Shown in pieces: positions 17,895 through 27,401 of a DNA stretch of 64,000 nt. Position numbers and translations under genes: made by a program. A model generated the notes under the pieces. The model was given only the letters and a program-made list of their open reading frames with translations, was not told the origin of the DNA and did no database searches. Source of the stretch: Klenkia soli (GTDB lineage Bacteria; Actinomycetota; Actinomycetes; Mycobacteriales; Geodermatophilaceae); contig NZ_FNIR01000007.1 of the NCBI RefSeq assembly GCF_900103975.1, positions 186,001-250,000 on the forward strand. Reading direction: 5' to 3'. How positions within the stretch are numbered: the stretch's first letter is position 1; each line of letters opens with the position of its first letter.

Positions 17895-18476
17895 TCACCT
17901 GCGCGGCTCGCGCCCCATGAGGAAGAACTCGGGGTTGGGCGGGATCGCCGCCCAGTGCGCGAGCCGGTTGGACAGCGCGAAGAAGCTCACGATCGCGCCG
18001 ACGTCCCAGACGTCGTCCTCGCTCAGCCCGTGCCCGCGCAACGCGTCCAGGTCGGCCGGCTCCACCAGCGCCGGGGTCACCGCCAGCCGCACGGCGACGT
18101 CGAGGACGGCGTGCATGCGGGGGTCCAGCGGGGCCTTGCGCCAGTCCACGGCGACCTGGTCGGCCAGGTAGGGGTCGCGGGACCGGATCCGCGCGATCGC
18201 CCCGTGCGCGACGACGCAGTACAGGCAGTCGTTGGCGGCACTGGTGGCCACCACGACCACCTCGCGGTCGGCCTTCGACAGCCCCGTCGTCTCCTTGTCC
18301 ATCAGCGCGTCGTGCATCGCGAAGAACGCCCGCGCCTCGTCGGGGCGGTGGGACAGCGCGGCGAACACGTTGGGCAGGAAGCCGGACTTCTCCTCGACGG
18401 CGTCGAAGCGCTCGCGGAGGTCTGCCGGCAGGTCGGCGCGCTCGGGGACCGGGAAGCGGGAGATCGGTGTGCTCAT
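17895..18476 (-). CDS. AhpD/carboxymuconolactone decarboxylase-like (peroxidase-related) protein
   Basis: A 193-residue alpha-helical protein. The redox motif CLYCVVAHG sits at about 89-97 and matches the CxxC-x3-H core of AhpD-like proteins, which reduce peroxides or peroxiredoxins. The tail WDVGAIVSFFALSNRLAHWAAIPPNPEFFLMGR is typical of the peroxidase-related subfamily. ATG 18476 (MSTPISRF) is the likely start; GTG 18506 and ATG 18488 are in-frame alternatives. It sits between ftsQ (33 bp downstream of its stop) and ftsZ on the same strand, where most actinobacteria have ftsQ and ftsZ adjacent, so it looks like an insertion into the division cluster. A role in division is not implied. Confidence 0.87.
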   Translation of the reverse strand: MSTPISRFPVPERADLPADLRERFDAVEEKSGFLPNVFAALSHRPDEARAFFAMHDALMDKETTGLSKADREVVVVATSAANDCLYCVVAHGAIARIRSRDPYLADQVAVDWRKAPLDPRMHAVLDVAVRLAVTPALVEPADLDALRGHGLSEDDVWDVGAIVSFFALSNRLAHWAAIPPNPEFFLMGREPRR

Positions 18477-18509
18477 CACCACACCCTGCATCACCACCCC
18501 CCGCACCGG

Positions 18510-19316
18510 TCAGCGCAGCACGACCTCCTCGGGCGAGCTGACGTCGATCTGCGCAGCGGGGTCCAGGGCGCCGGCGGCGAGCTGGTCGAGGACGGCGGCC
18601 AGCACCTGCGCCTTGCGGTCGGCGTCGTCGGCGCTGCCCCACAGCACGCTGGTGCCGTCGACCAGGGTGAGGGTGACGTCGTCCCCACCGGTGGCGGTCA
18701 CCTCGGTGACCTGGTCGCGGACGACGGCCGGCAGCGACACGATCGCGGCCAGCGCGGCGGTGGTGGCGCGGTCGCCCGGCCCGGGGTCGGCCACCTGCAG
18801 CGGCACCACCCCGGCCGGCGGGTCGCCGGTGATGGTGTCGAACAGCGTGCCCCCGGCGTCGACCAGCGAGCGGCTGCCGCCGACGGTCACCACGGCGACG
18901 GCCACCCGCTCGCGCAGGGTGACCACCACCCGGTCCGGCCACCCCCGGGTGACCTCGGCGTCGGCGACCTGGGGCAGCGCGGCGACCCGGGCAGCGGCGG
19001 CCGCGGTGTCGACCCGGGCCAGCGGGGTGCCCTCGGCGACGCCGGCGGCCTCCCGGACCTCGTCGGCGGTCAGCGTGGTCAGGCCGTCGACCTGCACCGT
19101 GCGCACGGCCAGCAGGGGGCTGGCGAGCACCACCCACGCGAGGACGGCGACCAGCACCGCGACGCCGCCGACCACCAGCAGCCGCCGGCGCCGGGGCCCC
19201 AGCGGCGGGCGGCGCGGGCGGATGCGGGTGACCCCCGCGTCGGCACGGGCCCGCCCCGGGGCACCCCGACGGGGGCCGCGGTGGCGGTCCCGGGTGGTGC
19301 TGCCCGTCCGCGGCAC
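18510..19316 (-). CDS. ftsQ: FtsQ division protein
   Basis: Bitopic membrane protein of the divisome FtsQ-FtsL-FtsB complex. The 268-residue product has an Arg/Pro-rich cytoplasmic tail (about 1-44) and one transmembrane segment (LLVVGGVAVLVAVLAWVVLA, about 46-65). An extracytoplasmic POTRA domain follows (VRTVQVDGLTTLTADEVREA through RGWPDRVVVTLRERVAVAVV), then the beta domain characteristic of FtsQ. GTG 19316 lies 3 bp after the murC stop, so it is in the same transcript. The order murC-ftsQ is standard. Confidence 0.94.
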   Translation of the reverse strand: MPRTGSTTRDRHRGPRRGAPGRARADAGVTRIRPRRPPLGPRRRRLLVVGGVAVLVAVLAWVVLASPLLAVRTVQVDGLTTLTADEVREAAGVAEGTPLARVDTAAAAARVAALPQVADAEVTRGWPDRVVVTLRERVAVAVVTVGGSRSLVDAGGTLFDTITGDPPAGVVPLQVADPGPGDRATTAALAAIVSLPAVVRDQVTEVTATGGDDVTLTLVDGTSVLWGSADDADRKAQVLAAVLDQLAAGALDPAAQIDVSSPEEVVLR

Positions 19317-19319
19317 GGT

Positions 19320-20771
19320 CTAGTGCACCCCGCCCGTGTGCTCCCCACCCGCGCGCTCGGTGAGGGCGGTCAGGATCTCGGGGCCGACCATGACGACGTC
19401 GCCGGCGCCCATCGTCAGGAGCAGGTCACCGGGCCGGGCGCGGTCGGCCATGGCGCCGGCCGCCGCGGACCAGGACGGCTCGAAGCGCACCTGACCGGCC
19501 GGCAGCGGCACGGCGTCGGCCACCAGGGCACCGGTGACGCCCGGGACGGGGTCCTCGCGGGCGCCGTAGACGTCCATGACCACGACCTCGTCGGCCAACC
19601 CGAGCGCCTCGCCGAACCCCGCGGCGAACTCCTGCGTGCGGCTGTAGAGGTGCGGCTGGAAGAGCACCACCAGCCGGCCCTCGCCCACCACCGCGCGGGC
19701 GGCGCGCAGCTGGGCGGTGACCTCTGTCGGGTGGTGGGCGTAGTCGTCGTAGACCCGCACGCCGGCCGCGGTGCCCTTCAGCTCGAACCGCCGGTGCACC
19801 CCGCCGAAACGGGCCAGCCCGGCCATCAGCCCGCTGGCCGGGAACCCCAGCTCGAGCCCGGCCAGCAGGGCCGCCGCGCTGTTGAGGGCCATGTGCGCAC
19901 CGGGCAGCCGCAAGCTGACCCGCCCCAGCTCGGCGCCGCGGTGCACCGCGGTCCAGCTGGTGCCGTCCGGGCCGACGACGAGGTCGCGCAGCTGCAGGTC
20001 GACGGCGTCGCCGAAGCCGTAGGTCAGCACCCGGGCTCCCCCGGTGGGCACGTCGCGCAGCCGGGCCGAGCCCGGGTCGTCGGCGCACAGCACGACGAAC
20101 CCGGTGGGATCGACGGTGGTCACGAAGCGGTCGAACGCGGCCTCGACCGCGGCCAGGTCGCCGTAGTTGTCCAGGTGGTCGGCCTCGACGTTGGTCACGA
20201 TGCCGGCGAAGGGGGCCAGCAGCAGGAACGACCGGTCGCTCTCGTCGGCCTCGGCCACGAACACGTCGCCGGAGCCGGCGTGCGCGTTGGACCCGGACTC
20301 GTTGAGGTCGCCGCCGATCGCGAACGACGGGTCGGCACCGCAGGCCTGCACGGCGACGGTGAGCATCGACGTGGTGGAGGTCTTGCCGTGGGTACCGGCC
20401 ACCGCGACGCTGCGCCGTCCGGCCATGACCGCGGCCAGCGCGACCGCGCGCGGCAGCACCCGCAGGCCCCGCTCGCGGGCGGCGGCCAGCTCGGGGTTGT
20501 CCGGCCGGATCGCGGTGGAGACCACGACCGTCGCGGCGTCGCCCAGGTGGGCGGCGTCGTGCCCGACCTCGGTGCGGGCGCCGAGGGCCGCGAGCGCCAG
20601 CAGCGTGGGGGTGCTGCGGCGGTCGCTGCCCGACACCGCGACGCCGCGGGCCAGCAGGATCCGGGCGATGCCGCTCATGCCGGCACCGCCGATGCCGATG
20701 AAGTGCACCGCGCCCAGGTCGGCCAGGGCCGGGATGGGGTCGCGCCAGGCGGCGACGTCGGCGGCGCTCAT
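19320..20771 (-). CDS. murC: UDP-N-acetylmuramate--L-alanine ligase
   Basis: Cytoplasmic ATP-dependent ligase adding the first amino acid to UDP-MurNAc. The 483-residue protein has the N-terminal UDP-binding motif [18 protein letters not shown] and the ATP loop [14 protein letters not shown]. It also has [12 protein letters not shown] and the Mur-ligase signature [18 protein letters not shown]. The ATG at 20771 overlaps the murG stop by 4 bp (ATGA). It sits between murG and ftsQ as in other actinobacterial dcw clusters. Confidence 0.97.
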   Translation of the reverse strand: MSAADVAAWRDPIPALADLGAVHFIGIGGAGMSGIARILLARGVAVSGSDRRSTPTLLALAALGARTEVGHDAAHLGDAATVVVSTAIRPDNPELAAARERGLRVLPRAVALAAVMAGRRSVAVAGTHGKTSTTSMLTVAVQACGADPSFAIGGDLNESGSNAHAGSGDVFVAEADESDRSFLLLAPFAGIVTNVEADHLDNYGDLAAVEAAFDRFVTTVDPTGFVVLCADDPGSARLRDVPTGGARVLTYGFGDAVDLQLRDLVVGPDGTSWTAVHRGAELGRVSLRLPGAHMALNSAAALLAGLELGFPASGLMAGLARFGGVHRRFELKGTAAGVRVYDDYAHHPTEVTAQLRAARAVVGEGRLVVLFQPHLYSRTQEFAAGFGEALGLADEVVVMDVYGAREDPVPGVTGALVADAVPLPAGQVRFEPSWSAAAGAMADRARPGDLLLTMGAGDVVMVGPEILTALTERAGGEHTGGVH

Positions 20772-21898
20772 GCCCGCACCACCGAGAGGGTCAGGTCGGC
20801 CAGCTTCTCGTCGGCGTCGGGGACGCCGGCCGCGGCCGCGTGCCGGGAGAGCTCGGCCAGCCGGGCGGGATCGGTGAGCACGGGCACCAGGGTGGACCCG
20901 ATCCACGCCGCGGACAGCTCGGCGTCCTCGACGAGCAGCCCTCCCCCGGCCTCGACGACCGGCAGCGCGTTGCGGCGCTGCTCGCCGTTGCCGATCGGCA
21001 GCGGCACGAACGCGCCCGGCAGGCCGACCGCGGACAGCTCGGCGACGCTCACCGCCCCCGAGCGGCACAGCGCCAGGTCGGCGGCGGCGTAGGCGAGGTC
21101 CATGCGGTCCAGGTAGTCGACGACGACGTAGGGCGGCTCACCGGCCGGGACGGACACCTCGGTGTTCTTGGGCCCGCGGGCGTGCAGCACCTGGATGCCC
21201 GCGGCCCGCAGCTGCGCGGCGGCGCCGGTCGCGGCGGTGTTCAGCGACCGCGCGCCCTGGGACCCGCCGAACACCAGGAGGGTCGGTCGGTCGGCGTGCA
21301 GACCGAAGTGCGCCCGCGCCTCCGCCCGCAGCGCCGCGCGGTCCAGCCCGGTGATCGACGGGCGCAGCGGCATGCCCACGTGCACCGCACCGCGCAGCGG
21401 GGTGCCCGGGGTGGTGACGGCGACCGCCGCGGCCAGCCGGGCGCCCACGCGGTTGGCCAGGCCCGGCAGCGGGTTCTGCTCGTGCACGACGACCGGGATG
21501 CCGGCGCGGCGGGCGGCCAGGTAGGCCGGCAGCGCCACGTAGCCGCCGAAGCCGACGACGACGTCGGCCTCCAGCTCGGCCAGCAGGGCCCGGGTGTCGG
21601 CCACGGCGCGGCGGACGCGGCCGGGCACCCGCAGGAGGTCCGGGGTGGGCTTGCGGGGCATCGGCACCGGCGGGATCAGCCGCAGCTCGTGCCCGCGGGC
21701 GGGCACCAGCCGGGTCTCCATGCCGCGGGCGGTGCCCAGGCAGGTGACCCGGGGGGTGCCGCCCGGGGCGTCGGTGCGCCGGACGAGGGCGTCGGCCAGG
21801 GCGAGCATCGGTTCGATGTGCCCTCCGGTGCCCCCTCCGGCGAGCACGACGCTGACCGGTCGGGTGCGGGCGGGGGGTCTCGGTGGTGCGGAGGTCAC
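20768..21898 (-). CDS. murG: MurG UDP-GlcNAc:lipid I N-acetylglucosaminyltransferase
   Basis: Peripheral membrane GT-B glycosyltransferase converting lipid I to lipid II. The 376-residue protein has the N-terminal glycine-rich G loop [19 protein letters not shown], the [12 protein letters not shown] motif and the C-terminal donor site [11 protein letters not shown] and [17 protein letters not shown]. The start at GTG 21898 follows the ftsW stop by 25 bp. Its own stop overlaps murC by 4 bp, giving translational coupling. Confidence 0.96.
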   Translation of the reverse strand: MTSAPPRPPARTRPVSVVLAGGGTGGHIEPMLALADALVRRTDAPGGTPRVTCLGTARGMETRLVPARGHELRLIPPVPMPRKPTPDLLRVPGRVRRAVADTRALLAELEADVVVGFGGYVALPAYLAARRAGIPVVVHEQNPLPGLANRVGARLAAAVAVTTPGTPLRGAVHVGMPLRPSITGLDRAALRAEARAHFGLHADRPTLLVFGGSQGARSLNTAATGAAAQLRAAGIQVLHARGPKNTEVSVPAGEPPYVVVDYLDRMDLAYAAADLALCRSGAVSVAELSAVGLPGAFVPLPIGNGEQRRNALPVVEAGGGLLVEDAELSAAWIGSTLVPVLTDPARLAELSRHAAAAGVPDADEKLADLTLSVVRA

Positions 21899-21923
21899 GG
21901 GGGCAGTCTCACAGGGTCGGTGC

Positions 21924-23525
21924 TCAGCGTGGACGGCGCGGCCGGTCCCGGGGCGTGCGGAGCGGCTCGCCGACGACCGACCCGACCCGCTCCCGGGACG
22001 CGGTCCGGGCTCCGCGGTCGGCGGACCGGGCCGCGTCGCGCCGGGGGTCGCGCTCAGGGTCGCGGCGGGCGGGGTCGCGGCGGGCGGGGTCGGGACGGCC
22101 CGCGCCGGCCCGCGCACCGTCGCGCACGCGGGCCACGGTGCGCCCACCCGTGCGCCGGGCACCCCGGCCGTCGGCGGGCGGGGCGCTCCGGCGGCCCAGG
22201 GTGGGCAGCGGGGCGACGGCGTGCTCGGGCACCGGCACCAGCCAGCGGCCCAGCCGACCCAGCGCCCCGACGGGGTGCGCGCGGCGGTGCGCCCGCAGGT
22301 GCTCGATCGCTGCCGGTTCGGCCCGCGCGAAGCGGACGAGCAGGCCGACGATGAACAGGGTGAGCACCAGCGAGGTCCCGCCCGCGGAGATCAGCGGCAG
22401 GGTGACGCCGGTGACCGGGAGCAGCCCGACGACGTAGCCCATGTTGATGAACGCCTGACCGATCAGCCAGACGGTGATCGCGGTGCTGGCCAGCTGGATG
22501 AACCGGTCGGTCGAGCGGCGGGCGATGCGGAACCCGGCGTAGGCCAGCACCCCGTACAGCGCGATGACCACCAGGCAGCCCAGGAAGCCCAGCTCCTCGC
22601 CGATGATGGCGAAGATGTAGTCGCTGGAGGCGTGCGGCAGCAGGTTCCACTTCATCGCGCTGTTGCCCAGGCCGACACCGGTGAGCCCGCCCGAGGCGAG
22701 GGCGTAGAAGCCGCGGATGGCCTGCAGGCCGTCGCCCATGGGGTCGTCGAAGGGGTGCAGGAACGAGGTGACGCGGGCCAACCGGTAGGGCGCCAGCTGG
22801 ACCATGACGACGACGAGCACCGCGACGACGCCGGCGGCGATGCCGATGTGCCGCCCGCGGATGCCACCGGCCCACAGCAGTCCCGCCACCACGAGCGCGT
22901 GGATCATCACGGCCCCGAAGTCGGGCTCGCGGATCAGCAGCAGGCTCAGCACGCCGAAGACCGGCAGGACCGGGACCAGCAGCGACTTCGTGGTCAGCCA
23001 CCGCTCCCGGAGGGCGATGACGTGCGCCCCCCACAGGGCCAGGACCAGCTTGCTCAGCTCGGAGGGCTGCAGGTTCACCACCCCGAGGTCGAACCACTGA
23101 CGGGCACCGTTGAGCTCGCTGCCGATGCCGGGGACCAGGACGACGACCAGCAGGAAGGCCACCACCAGCAGGGCCACGCCGGAGTACCGGCGCACGTGGC
23201 CGACCGGGAGGCGGACCGCGACCAGCATCGCCCCGATGCCCAGCAGCGCGAAGACCAGCTGCTGCAGGCCCGGGCCCCAGGCGGGCTGACCCGCGATGGC
23301 TGCCTTGACGCTCGAGGCGGAGAAGACCATGACCAGGCCGATCGCCAGCAGCAGGCCGGCCGAGCCCAGGACCAGGTGGGCGCTGGTCATCGGGCCGTCC
23401 AGCCAGGCCGGGGCCCGGAACAGCGGGGCGCGGGAGGCGAGGGCACCGCGCTGCGCGGCCCGCTCGGACGTCGCGGTGCGGGCGGGGCGGGTCGGGCGCT
23501 CGGTGCCGGTGTGCGTGGCGGCCAT
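21924..23525 (-). CDS. ftsW: FtsW lipid II polymerase (SEDS family)
   Basis: Septal peptidoglycan glycosyltransferase of the SEDS family. The 533-residue protein has a 45-residue cytoplasmic tail and ten hydrophobic helices. SEDS landmarks are [29 protein letters not shown] and the extracytoplasmic loop with [23 protein letters not shown]. It ends in [24 protein letters not shown] and an unusually long C-terminal tail of about 130 residues rich in Arg, Asp, Pro and Ala ([12 protein letters not shown]). A 15-bp unit is repeated in tandem in the DNA of this tail (22057-22086). It lies 14 bp downstream of murD, and FtsI is its expected partner. Confidence 0.95.
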   Translation of the reverse strand: MAATHTGTERPTRPARTATSERAAQRGALASRAPLFRAPAWLDGPMTSAHLVLGSAGLLLAIGLVMVFSASSVKAAIAGQPAWGPGLQQLVFALLGIGAMLVAVRLPVGHVRRYSGVALLVVAFLLVVVLVPGIGSELNGARQWFDLGVVNLQPSELSKLVLALWGAHVIALRERWLTTKSLLVPVLPVFGVLSLLLIREPDFGAVMIHALVVAGLLWAGGIRGRHIGIAAGVVAVLVVVMVQLAPYRLARVTSFLHPFDDPMGDGLQAIRGFYALASGGLTGVGLGNSAMKWNLLPHASSDYIFAIIGEELGFLGCLVVIALYGVLAYAGFRIARRSTDRFIQLASTAITVWLIGQAFINMGYVVGLLPVTGVTLPLISAGGTSLVLTLFIVGLLVRFARAEPAAIEHLRAHRRAHPVGALGRLGRWLVPVPEHAVAPLPTLGRRSAPPADGRGARRTGGRTVARVRDGARAGAGRPDPARRDPARRDPERDPRRDAARSADRGARTASRERVGSVVGEPLRTPRDRPRRPR

Positions 23526-23539
23526 GCCGTGGACCCCCG

Positions 23540-24952
23540 TCAGTGCAGGGCGTGGACCGCGTCGGTGAAGGCGCGGCCCCGGTGCCCGTAGTCGGTGAAC
23601 ACGTCCATGGACGCGGCGGCCGGTGCCAGCAGGACGGTGTCGCCGGGTCGGGCCAGATCGGCAGCTGCACGCACCACCTGGACCATCACCGCCTCAGCCG
23701 TCCCGCTCGTCGCACCAGCCACACCGACATCGTCGCCGCTGGGGACGACGATCCGTGGGACCGCCGGGGCGTGTCGCGCCAGCGAACCGGCCAGCACCTC
23801 GCGATCACGGCCCAGCAGCACGACCCCGGCCAGCCGCGGTGCGACCGCGGCGACCAGCGGGTCGACGTCGGCGCCCTTGAGCAGGCCGCCGGCGATCCAC
23901 ACCACCCGGGGGTAGGCGGCCAGGGAGGCACCGGCCGCGTGCGGGTTGGTGGCCTTGGAGTCGTCCACGTAGTCGACGCCGTCGACCGTGCCGACCAGGA
24001 CGTTGCGGTGCGCACCGCCGCGGAACCCGGCCAACCCCGCGGCGATGTCGGCGGCGCAGACCCCGGCGACCCGGGCGAGGGCGGCCGCGACCAGGGCGTT
24101 GACCACGTTGTGCGGCCCGGCCACCTGGAGCTCGGTGACGGCCAGCAGCGCCTCCTCGGCGGCGAACGCGCGGTCCACCAGCACCCCGGCACGCACGCCG
24201 AGCTGCCCCGGTGCCGGCTCGTCGAGGGTGACCGTGACCGGGTGGTGGTGCGCCGCGACCAGCGAGGCGGCGACCGGGTCGCCGGCGTCGGCGACCGCGA
24301 CCGGCGCCCGCTCGAGCACCTTCGCCTTCGCCTCGCGGTAGGCCTGCGGGCTGCCGTGCCAGTCGACGTGGTCGTCGGCGACGTTGAGCACCGCCGCGGC
24401 CGCGGGGGCCAGCGAGCTGGACCAGTGGAGCTGGAAGGAGGACAGCTCGACGGCCACGGCGTCGAAGGCCGCCACGCCGTCGTCGTCGACGGCGGTGACC
24501 ACCTCGACCAGCGGGCGCCCGACGTTGCCGGCCGCCACGGCCCGGCGTCCCCCGGCCAGCAGGAGTGCCTCGAGCATGGTGACCGTGGTGGTCTTGCCGT
24601 TGGTGCCGGTGACGGCGTACCAGGGCGCGGGCTGCCCGTCGGCCAGCGGCCGCCGCAGGCGCCAGGCGAGCTCGGGCTCCCCCACGACCTCGACGCCGGC
24701 ACGGGCGGCCGAGACCAGCAGCGGGGAGTCCGGCCGCCACCCCGGGGAGGTGACCACCAGGTCGACGTCCTCGGGGCAGTCGACCACGGCACCCAGCCAG
24801 ACCGCACCGGCGGCCTCGAGCTCGGCCCGCACCGCCGGGGTGCCGGCGTCGGCCAGCAGCACGGTGTCGCCGCGGGCCAGCAGCACGCGGGCGGCCGCGG
24901 CGCCCGAGACGCCCAGCCCGCAGACCAGGACCCGTCCCAGCGGGCCGGTCAC
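23540..24952 (-). CDS. murD: UDP-N-acetylmuramoyl-L-alanine--D-glutamate ligase
   Basis: Third Mur ligase step, adding D-Glu. The 470-residue protein starts with a Rossmann-like UDP-binding domain (RVLVCGLGVSGAAAARVLL). It has the ATP loop YAVTGTNGKTTTVTMLEALL, the VELSSFQLHW motif and the C-terminal signature VDYVDDSKATNPHAAGASLA. The GTG at 24952 overlaps the mraY stop by 4 bp (GTGA). It is placed between mraY and ftsW, which is standard. A much longer open frame upstream is antisense or out-of-frame over mraY and is not used. Confidence 0.96.
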   Translation of the reverse strand: MTGPLGRVLVCGLGVSGAAAARVLLARGDTVLLADAGTPAVRAELEAAGAVWLGAVVDCPEDVDLVVTSPGWRPDSPLLVSAARAGVEVVGEPELAWRLRRPLADGQPAPWYAVTGTNGKTTTVTMLEALLLAGGRRAVAAGNVGRPLVEVVTAVDDDGVAAFDAVAVELSSFQLHWSSSLAPAAAAVLNVADDHVDWHGSPQAYREAKAKVLERAPVAVADAGDPVAASLVAAHHHPVTVTLDEPAPGQLGVRAGVLVDRAFAAEEALLAVTELQVAGPHNVVNALVAAALARVAGVCAADIAAGLAGFRGGAHRNVLVGTVDGVDYVDDSKATNPHAAGASLAAYPRVVWIAGGLLKGADVDPLVAAVAPRLAGVVLLGRDREVLAGSLARHAPAVPRIVVPSGDDVGVAGATSGTAEAVMVQVVRAAADLARPGDTVLLAPAAASMDVFTDYGHRGRAFTDAVHALH

Positions 24953-26025
24953 AGGCCGGTGAGGGACAGCCAGTCGGCGTAGAAGGCGCCGATGCCGAAG
25001 GCGACCGCCATGCCGGTGACCAGCCAGAACCGCACGATCACCGTGTTCTCGGCCCAGCCGGCCAGTTCGAAGTGGTGGTGCAGCGGGGCCATGCGGAACA
25101 CCCGCCGTCGGGTGGCCTTGAAGAACGCGATCTGGATGGCCACCGACAGGGTCACGGCCACGAAGAGGCCGCCGAGCACCACCAGCAGCAGCTCGGTGCG
25201 GGTGACCACGGCGATGCCGGCCATCAGGCCGCCCAGGGCCAGCGACCCGGTGTCGCCCATGAAGATCCGGGCCGGGGAGGTGTTCCACCACAGGAAGCCG
25301 AGGCAGGCACCCATCGCCGCGGCGGCGACCAGCGTGACGTCCAGGGGGTCGCGCACGGTGTAGCAGCCGTCGACCGCCGCGGTGCTGCAGTCGTGGCCGA
25401 ACTGCCAGAAGGAGATGACGACGTAGGCGCCGAACACCATGGCGGAGCAACCGGCGGCCAGGCCGTCCAGGCCGTCGGTGAGGTTGACGGCGTTGGAGAA
25501 CCCGGCGATGAACAGCAGCGCGAACAGCACGAACACCGCCGACGGCAGCGCCAGCGGGGCGATCTCGCGGACGAAGGAGATCGTGGTCGAGGCCACCGGG
25601 GCGCGGCCGCCGATCTCGACGATGGCCAGCACCGCGAAGCCCAGCCCCACCACCGTCTGGCCGACCAGCTTGGCCGTGGAGTTCAGGCCCAGGCTGCGCC
25701 GGTGCCGGATCTTCAGGTAGTCGTCGAGGAAGCCGACCACCCCCAGCCCGACCAGCAGGAACAGCAGCAGCAGCCCGGTCGAGGTGACCCCGCGGCCGGC
25801 CTGGCCGAGCAGGAACAGGTGGGCCACCAGGTAACCGATGACCGTGGCCAGCACGATGACCGTGCCGCCCATCGTGGGCGTGCCCTTCTTGGACAGGTGG
25901 CTCTCGGGGCCGTCGTCGCGGATCTCCTGGCCGAAGCCCTGCCGGCGGAAGGCCTTGATGGCGACCGGGGTCAGCAGGATGGAGATGATCAGCCCGACGG
26001 CGGCGGCGATCAGGACGGACTTCAC
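24949..26025 (-). CDS. mraY: Phospho-N-acetylmuramoyl-pentapeptide-transferase
   Basis: Integral membrane enzyme that transfers phospho-MurNAc-pentapeptide to undecaprenyl phosphate to make lipid I. The 358-residue protein has about ten transmembrane helices. MraY signatures are KKGTPTMGGTVIV, FLDDYLKIRHRRSLGL, NAVNLTDGLDGLAAG, FMGDTGSLALGG and the C-terminal MAPLHHHFELAGW. The GTG at 26025 overlaps murF by 4 bp and the stop overlaps murD by 4 bp, so the three are tightly coupled. Confidence 0.97.
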   Translation of the reverse strand: MKSVLIAAAVGLIISILLTPVAIKAFRRQGFGQEIRDDGPESHLSKKGTPTMGGTVIVLATVIGYLVAHLFLLGQAGRGVTSTGLLLLFLLVGLGVVGFLDDYLKIRHRRSLGLNSTAKLVGQTVVGLGFAVLAIVEIGGRAPVASTTISFVREIAPLALPSAVFVLFALLFIAGFSNAVNLTDGLDGLAAGCSAMVFGAYVVISFWQFGHDCSTAAVDGCYTVRDPLDVTLVAAAAMGACLGFLWWNTSPARIFMGDTGSLALGGLMAGIAVVTRTELLLVVLGGLFVAVTLSVAIQIAFFKATRRRVFRMAPLHHHFELAGWAENTVIVRFWLVTGMAVAFGIGAFYADWLSLTGL

Positions 26026-27401
26026 TGGTGCGGCTCCCCGGTGGTGGCCCCGTCGGCGATGAGGTCGGCGGCCAGCAGCTCGAGCCCGTAGGAGCGGGAT
26101 GCCTTGACCAGGACGACGTCGCCCGGGACCAGCACCTCCGCGAGCAGCTGGCGGGCGGCAGCCCGGTCCGGCACGTGCACCGACTCCTCTCGGGCCGCGG
26201 CGATCGCCGCGGCGTCCGGTCCCACGGCGACGACGAGGTCCACGGCGGCTGCGGCGTCCGCGCCCAGCCGTCGGTGCTCGTCGTCGGCCCCGGGGCCGAG
26301 TTCCCCCATCGCGCCGAGGACGGCGACCCGGCGGGTGCCCGTCATCCCGCGGACCGCCGCCAGGGCGGCCCGCATCGACTCGGGGTTGGCGTTGTAGGCG
26401 TCGTTGACCACCACGACGCCGTCGGGGCGGCGGGTGACCTCCATGCGCCAGCGGCTCTGCGGCACCGCGGCCGACAGCCCCTCGGCGACCTGGGCGGGCC
26501 CGAGCCCGGCGGCCAGGGCGGCGCCGGCGGCCGACAGCGCGTTGGCCACCTGGTGGGCGCCGACGACCTGCAGCCGCACCGGGTGCTGCTCGCCCTGCGC
26601 GTGCAGGGTGAACGAGGCCCGGGCGGCGTCGTCGAGCTCGACGTCGGTGGCGCGGACGTCGGCGTCGGGCGCGGTGCCGGTGAGCAGCACCCGGGCGCCG
26701 GTGCGGGTGGCCACCCGCGATGCCATGGCGCGCACGCGGGAGTCGTCGGCGTTCAGGACGGCGGTGCCGGTGGCCGCCTCGGCCAGCTCGCCCTTGGCGG
26801 TGGCGATGACGTCGGCGCTGCCGAACTCGCCCAGGTGCGCCGACCCCACGTTGAGCACGACGCCGACGTCGGGCCGGGCGACGCGGCACAGCCGCGCGAC
26901 GTGCCCGACCCCGCGGGCGCCCATCTCGAGCACGAGGAAGCGGGTGCCGGCGTCGGCGGTGAGCACGGTGAGCGGGAGCCCGATGTCGTTGTTGAACGAC
27001 CCGGGCGGGCTGACCGTGGCCCCGGCGGTGCCGAGCACCTGGCCGAGGAGGTCCTTGGTGGAGGTCTTGCCCGACGACCCGGTGATGCCGACGGTGACCA
27101 GGTCGGGCAGCCGCTCGTGGACCGCGTGCGCCAGCCGGCCCAGGGCCTCGACCGGGTCGTCGACGACCACCACGGCGGCGCCCTCGTGCGGGTGGGTGCT
27201 GATCGCCCCGACCGCGCCGGCGGCCACGGCGGCGGCGACGAAGTCGTGGCCGTCGACCCGCTCGCCGGGCAGCGCGACGTACAGGTCGCCGGCGCCGACG
27301 GTGCGGGAGTCGACGGTGACGCCCCCCGTGACGTCGGCGCCCTCGCCGACCAGACGGCCACCCACGGCCGTCGCGATCTCTCCCAGGCCCAGTGCGATCA
27401 C
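26022..27401 (-). CDS. murF: UDP-N-acetylmuramoyl-tripeptide--D-alanyl-D-alanine ligase
   Basis: Adds D-Ala-D-Ala to complete the UDP-MurNAc-pentapeptide. The 459-residue protein shows the N-terminal domain GVTVDSRTVGAGDLYVALPG and the ATP loop VGITGSSGKTSTKDLLGQVL. It also shows VLEMGARGVGHVARLC and the C-terminal VVVNDAYNANPESMRAAL. The GTG at 27401 overlaps the murE stop by 4 bp and the gene's stop overlaps mraY by 4 bp. Length and order are normal. Confidence 0.97.
   Translation of the reverse strand: MIALGLGEIATAVGGRLVGEGADVTGGVTVDSRTVGAGDLYVALPGERVDGHDFVAAAVAAGAVGAISTHPHEGAAVVVVDDPVEALGRLAHAVHERLPDLVTVGITGSSGKTSTKDLLGQVLGTAGATVSPPGSFNNDIGLPLTVLTADAGTRFLVLEMGARGVGHVARLCRVARPDVGVVLNVGSAHLGEFGSADVIATAKGELAEAATGTAVLNADDSRVRAMASRVATRTGARVLLTGTAPDADVRATDVELDDAARASFTLHAQGEQHPVRLQVVGAHQVANALSAAGAALAAGLGPAQVAEGLSAAVPQSRWRMEVTRRPDGVVVVNDAYNANPESMRAALAAVRGMTGTRRVAVLGAMGELGPGADDEHRRLGADAAAAVDLVVAVGPDAAAIAAAREESVHVPDRAAARQLLAEVLVPGDVVLVKASRSYGLELLAADLIADGATTGEPHQ

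Noticed and set aside
17700-21092. A 1130-codon plus-strand frame opposite ftsQ, murC and the AhpD-like gene
   Set aside because: No recognisable domains and composition typical of antisense frames in GC-rich DNA, while the minus strand carries well-supported genes.
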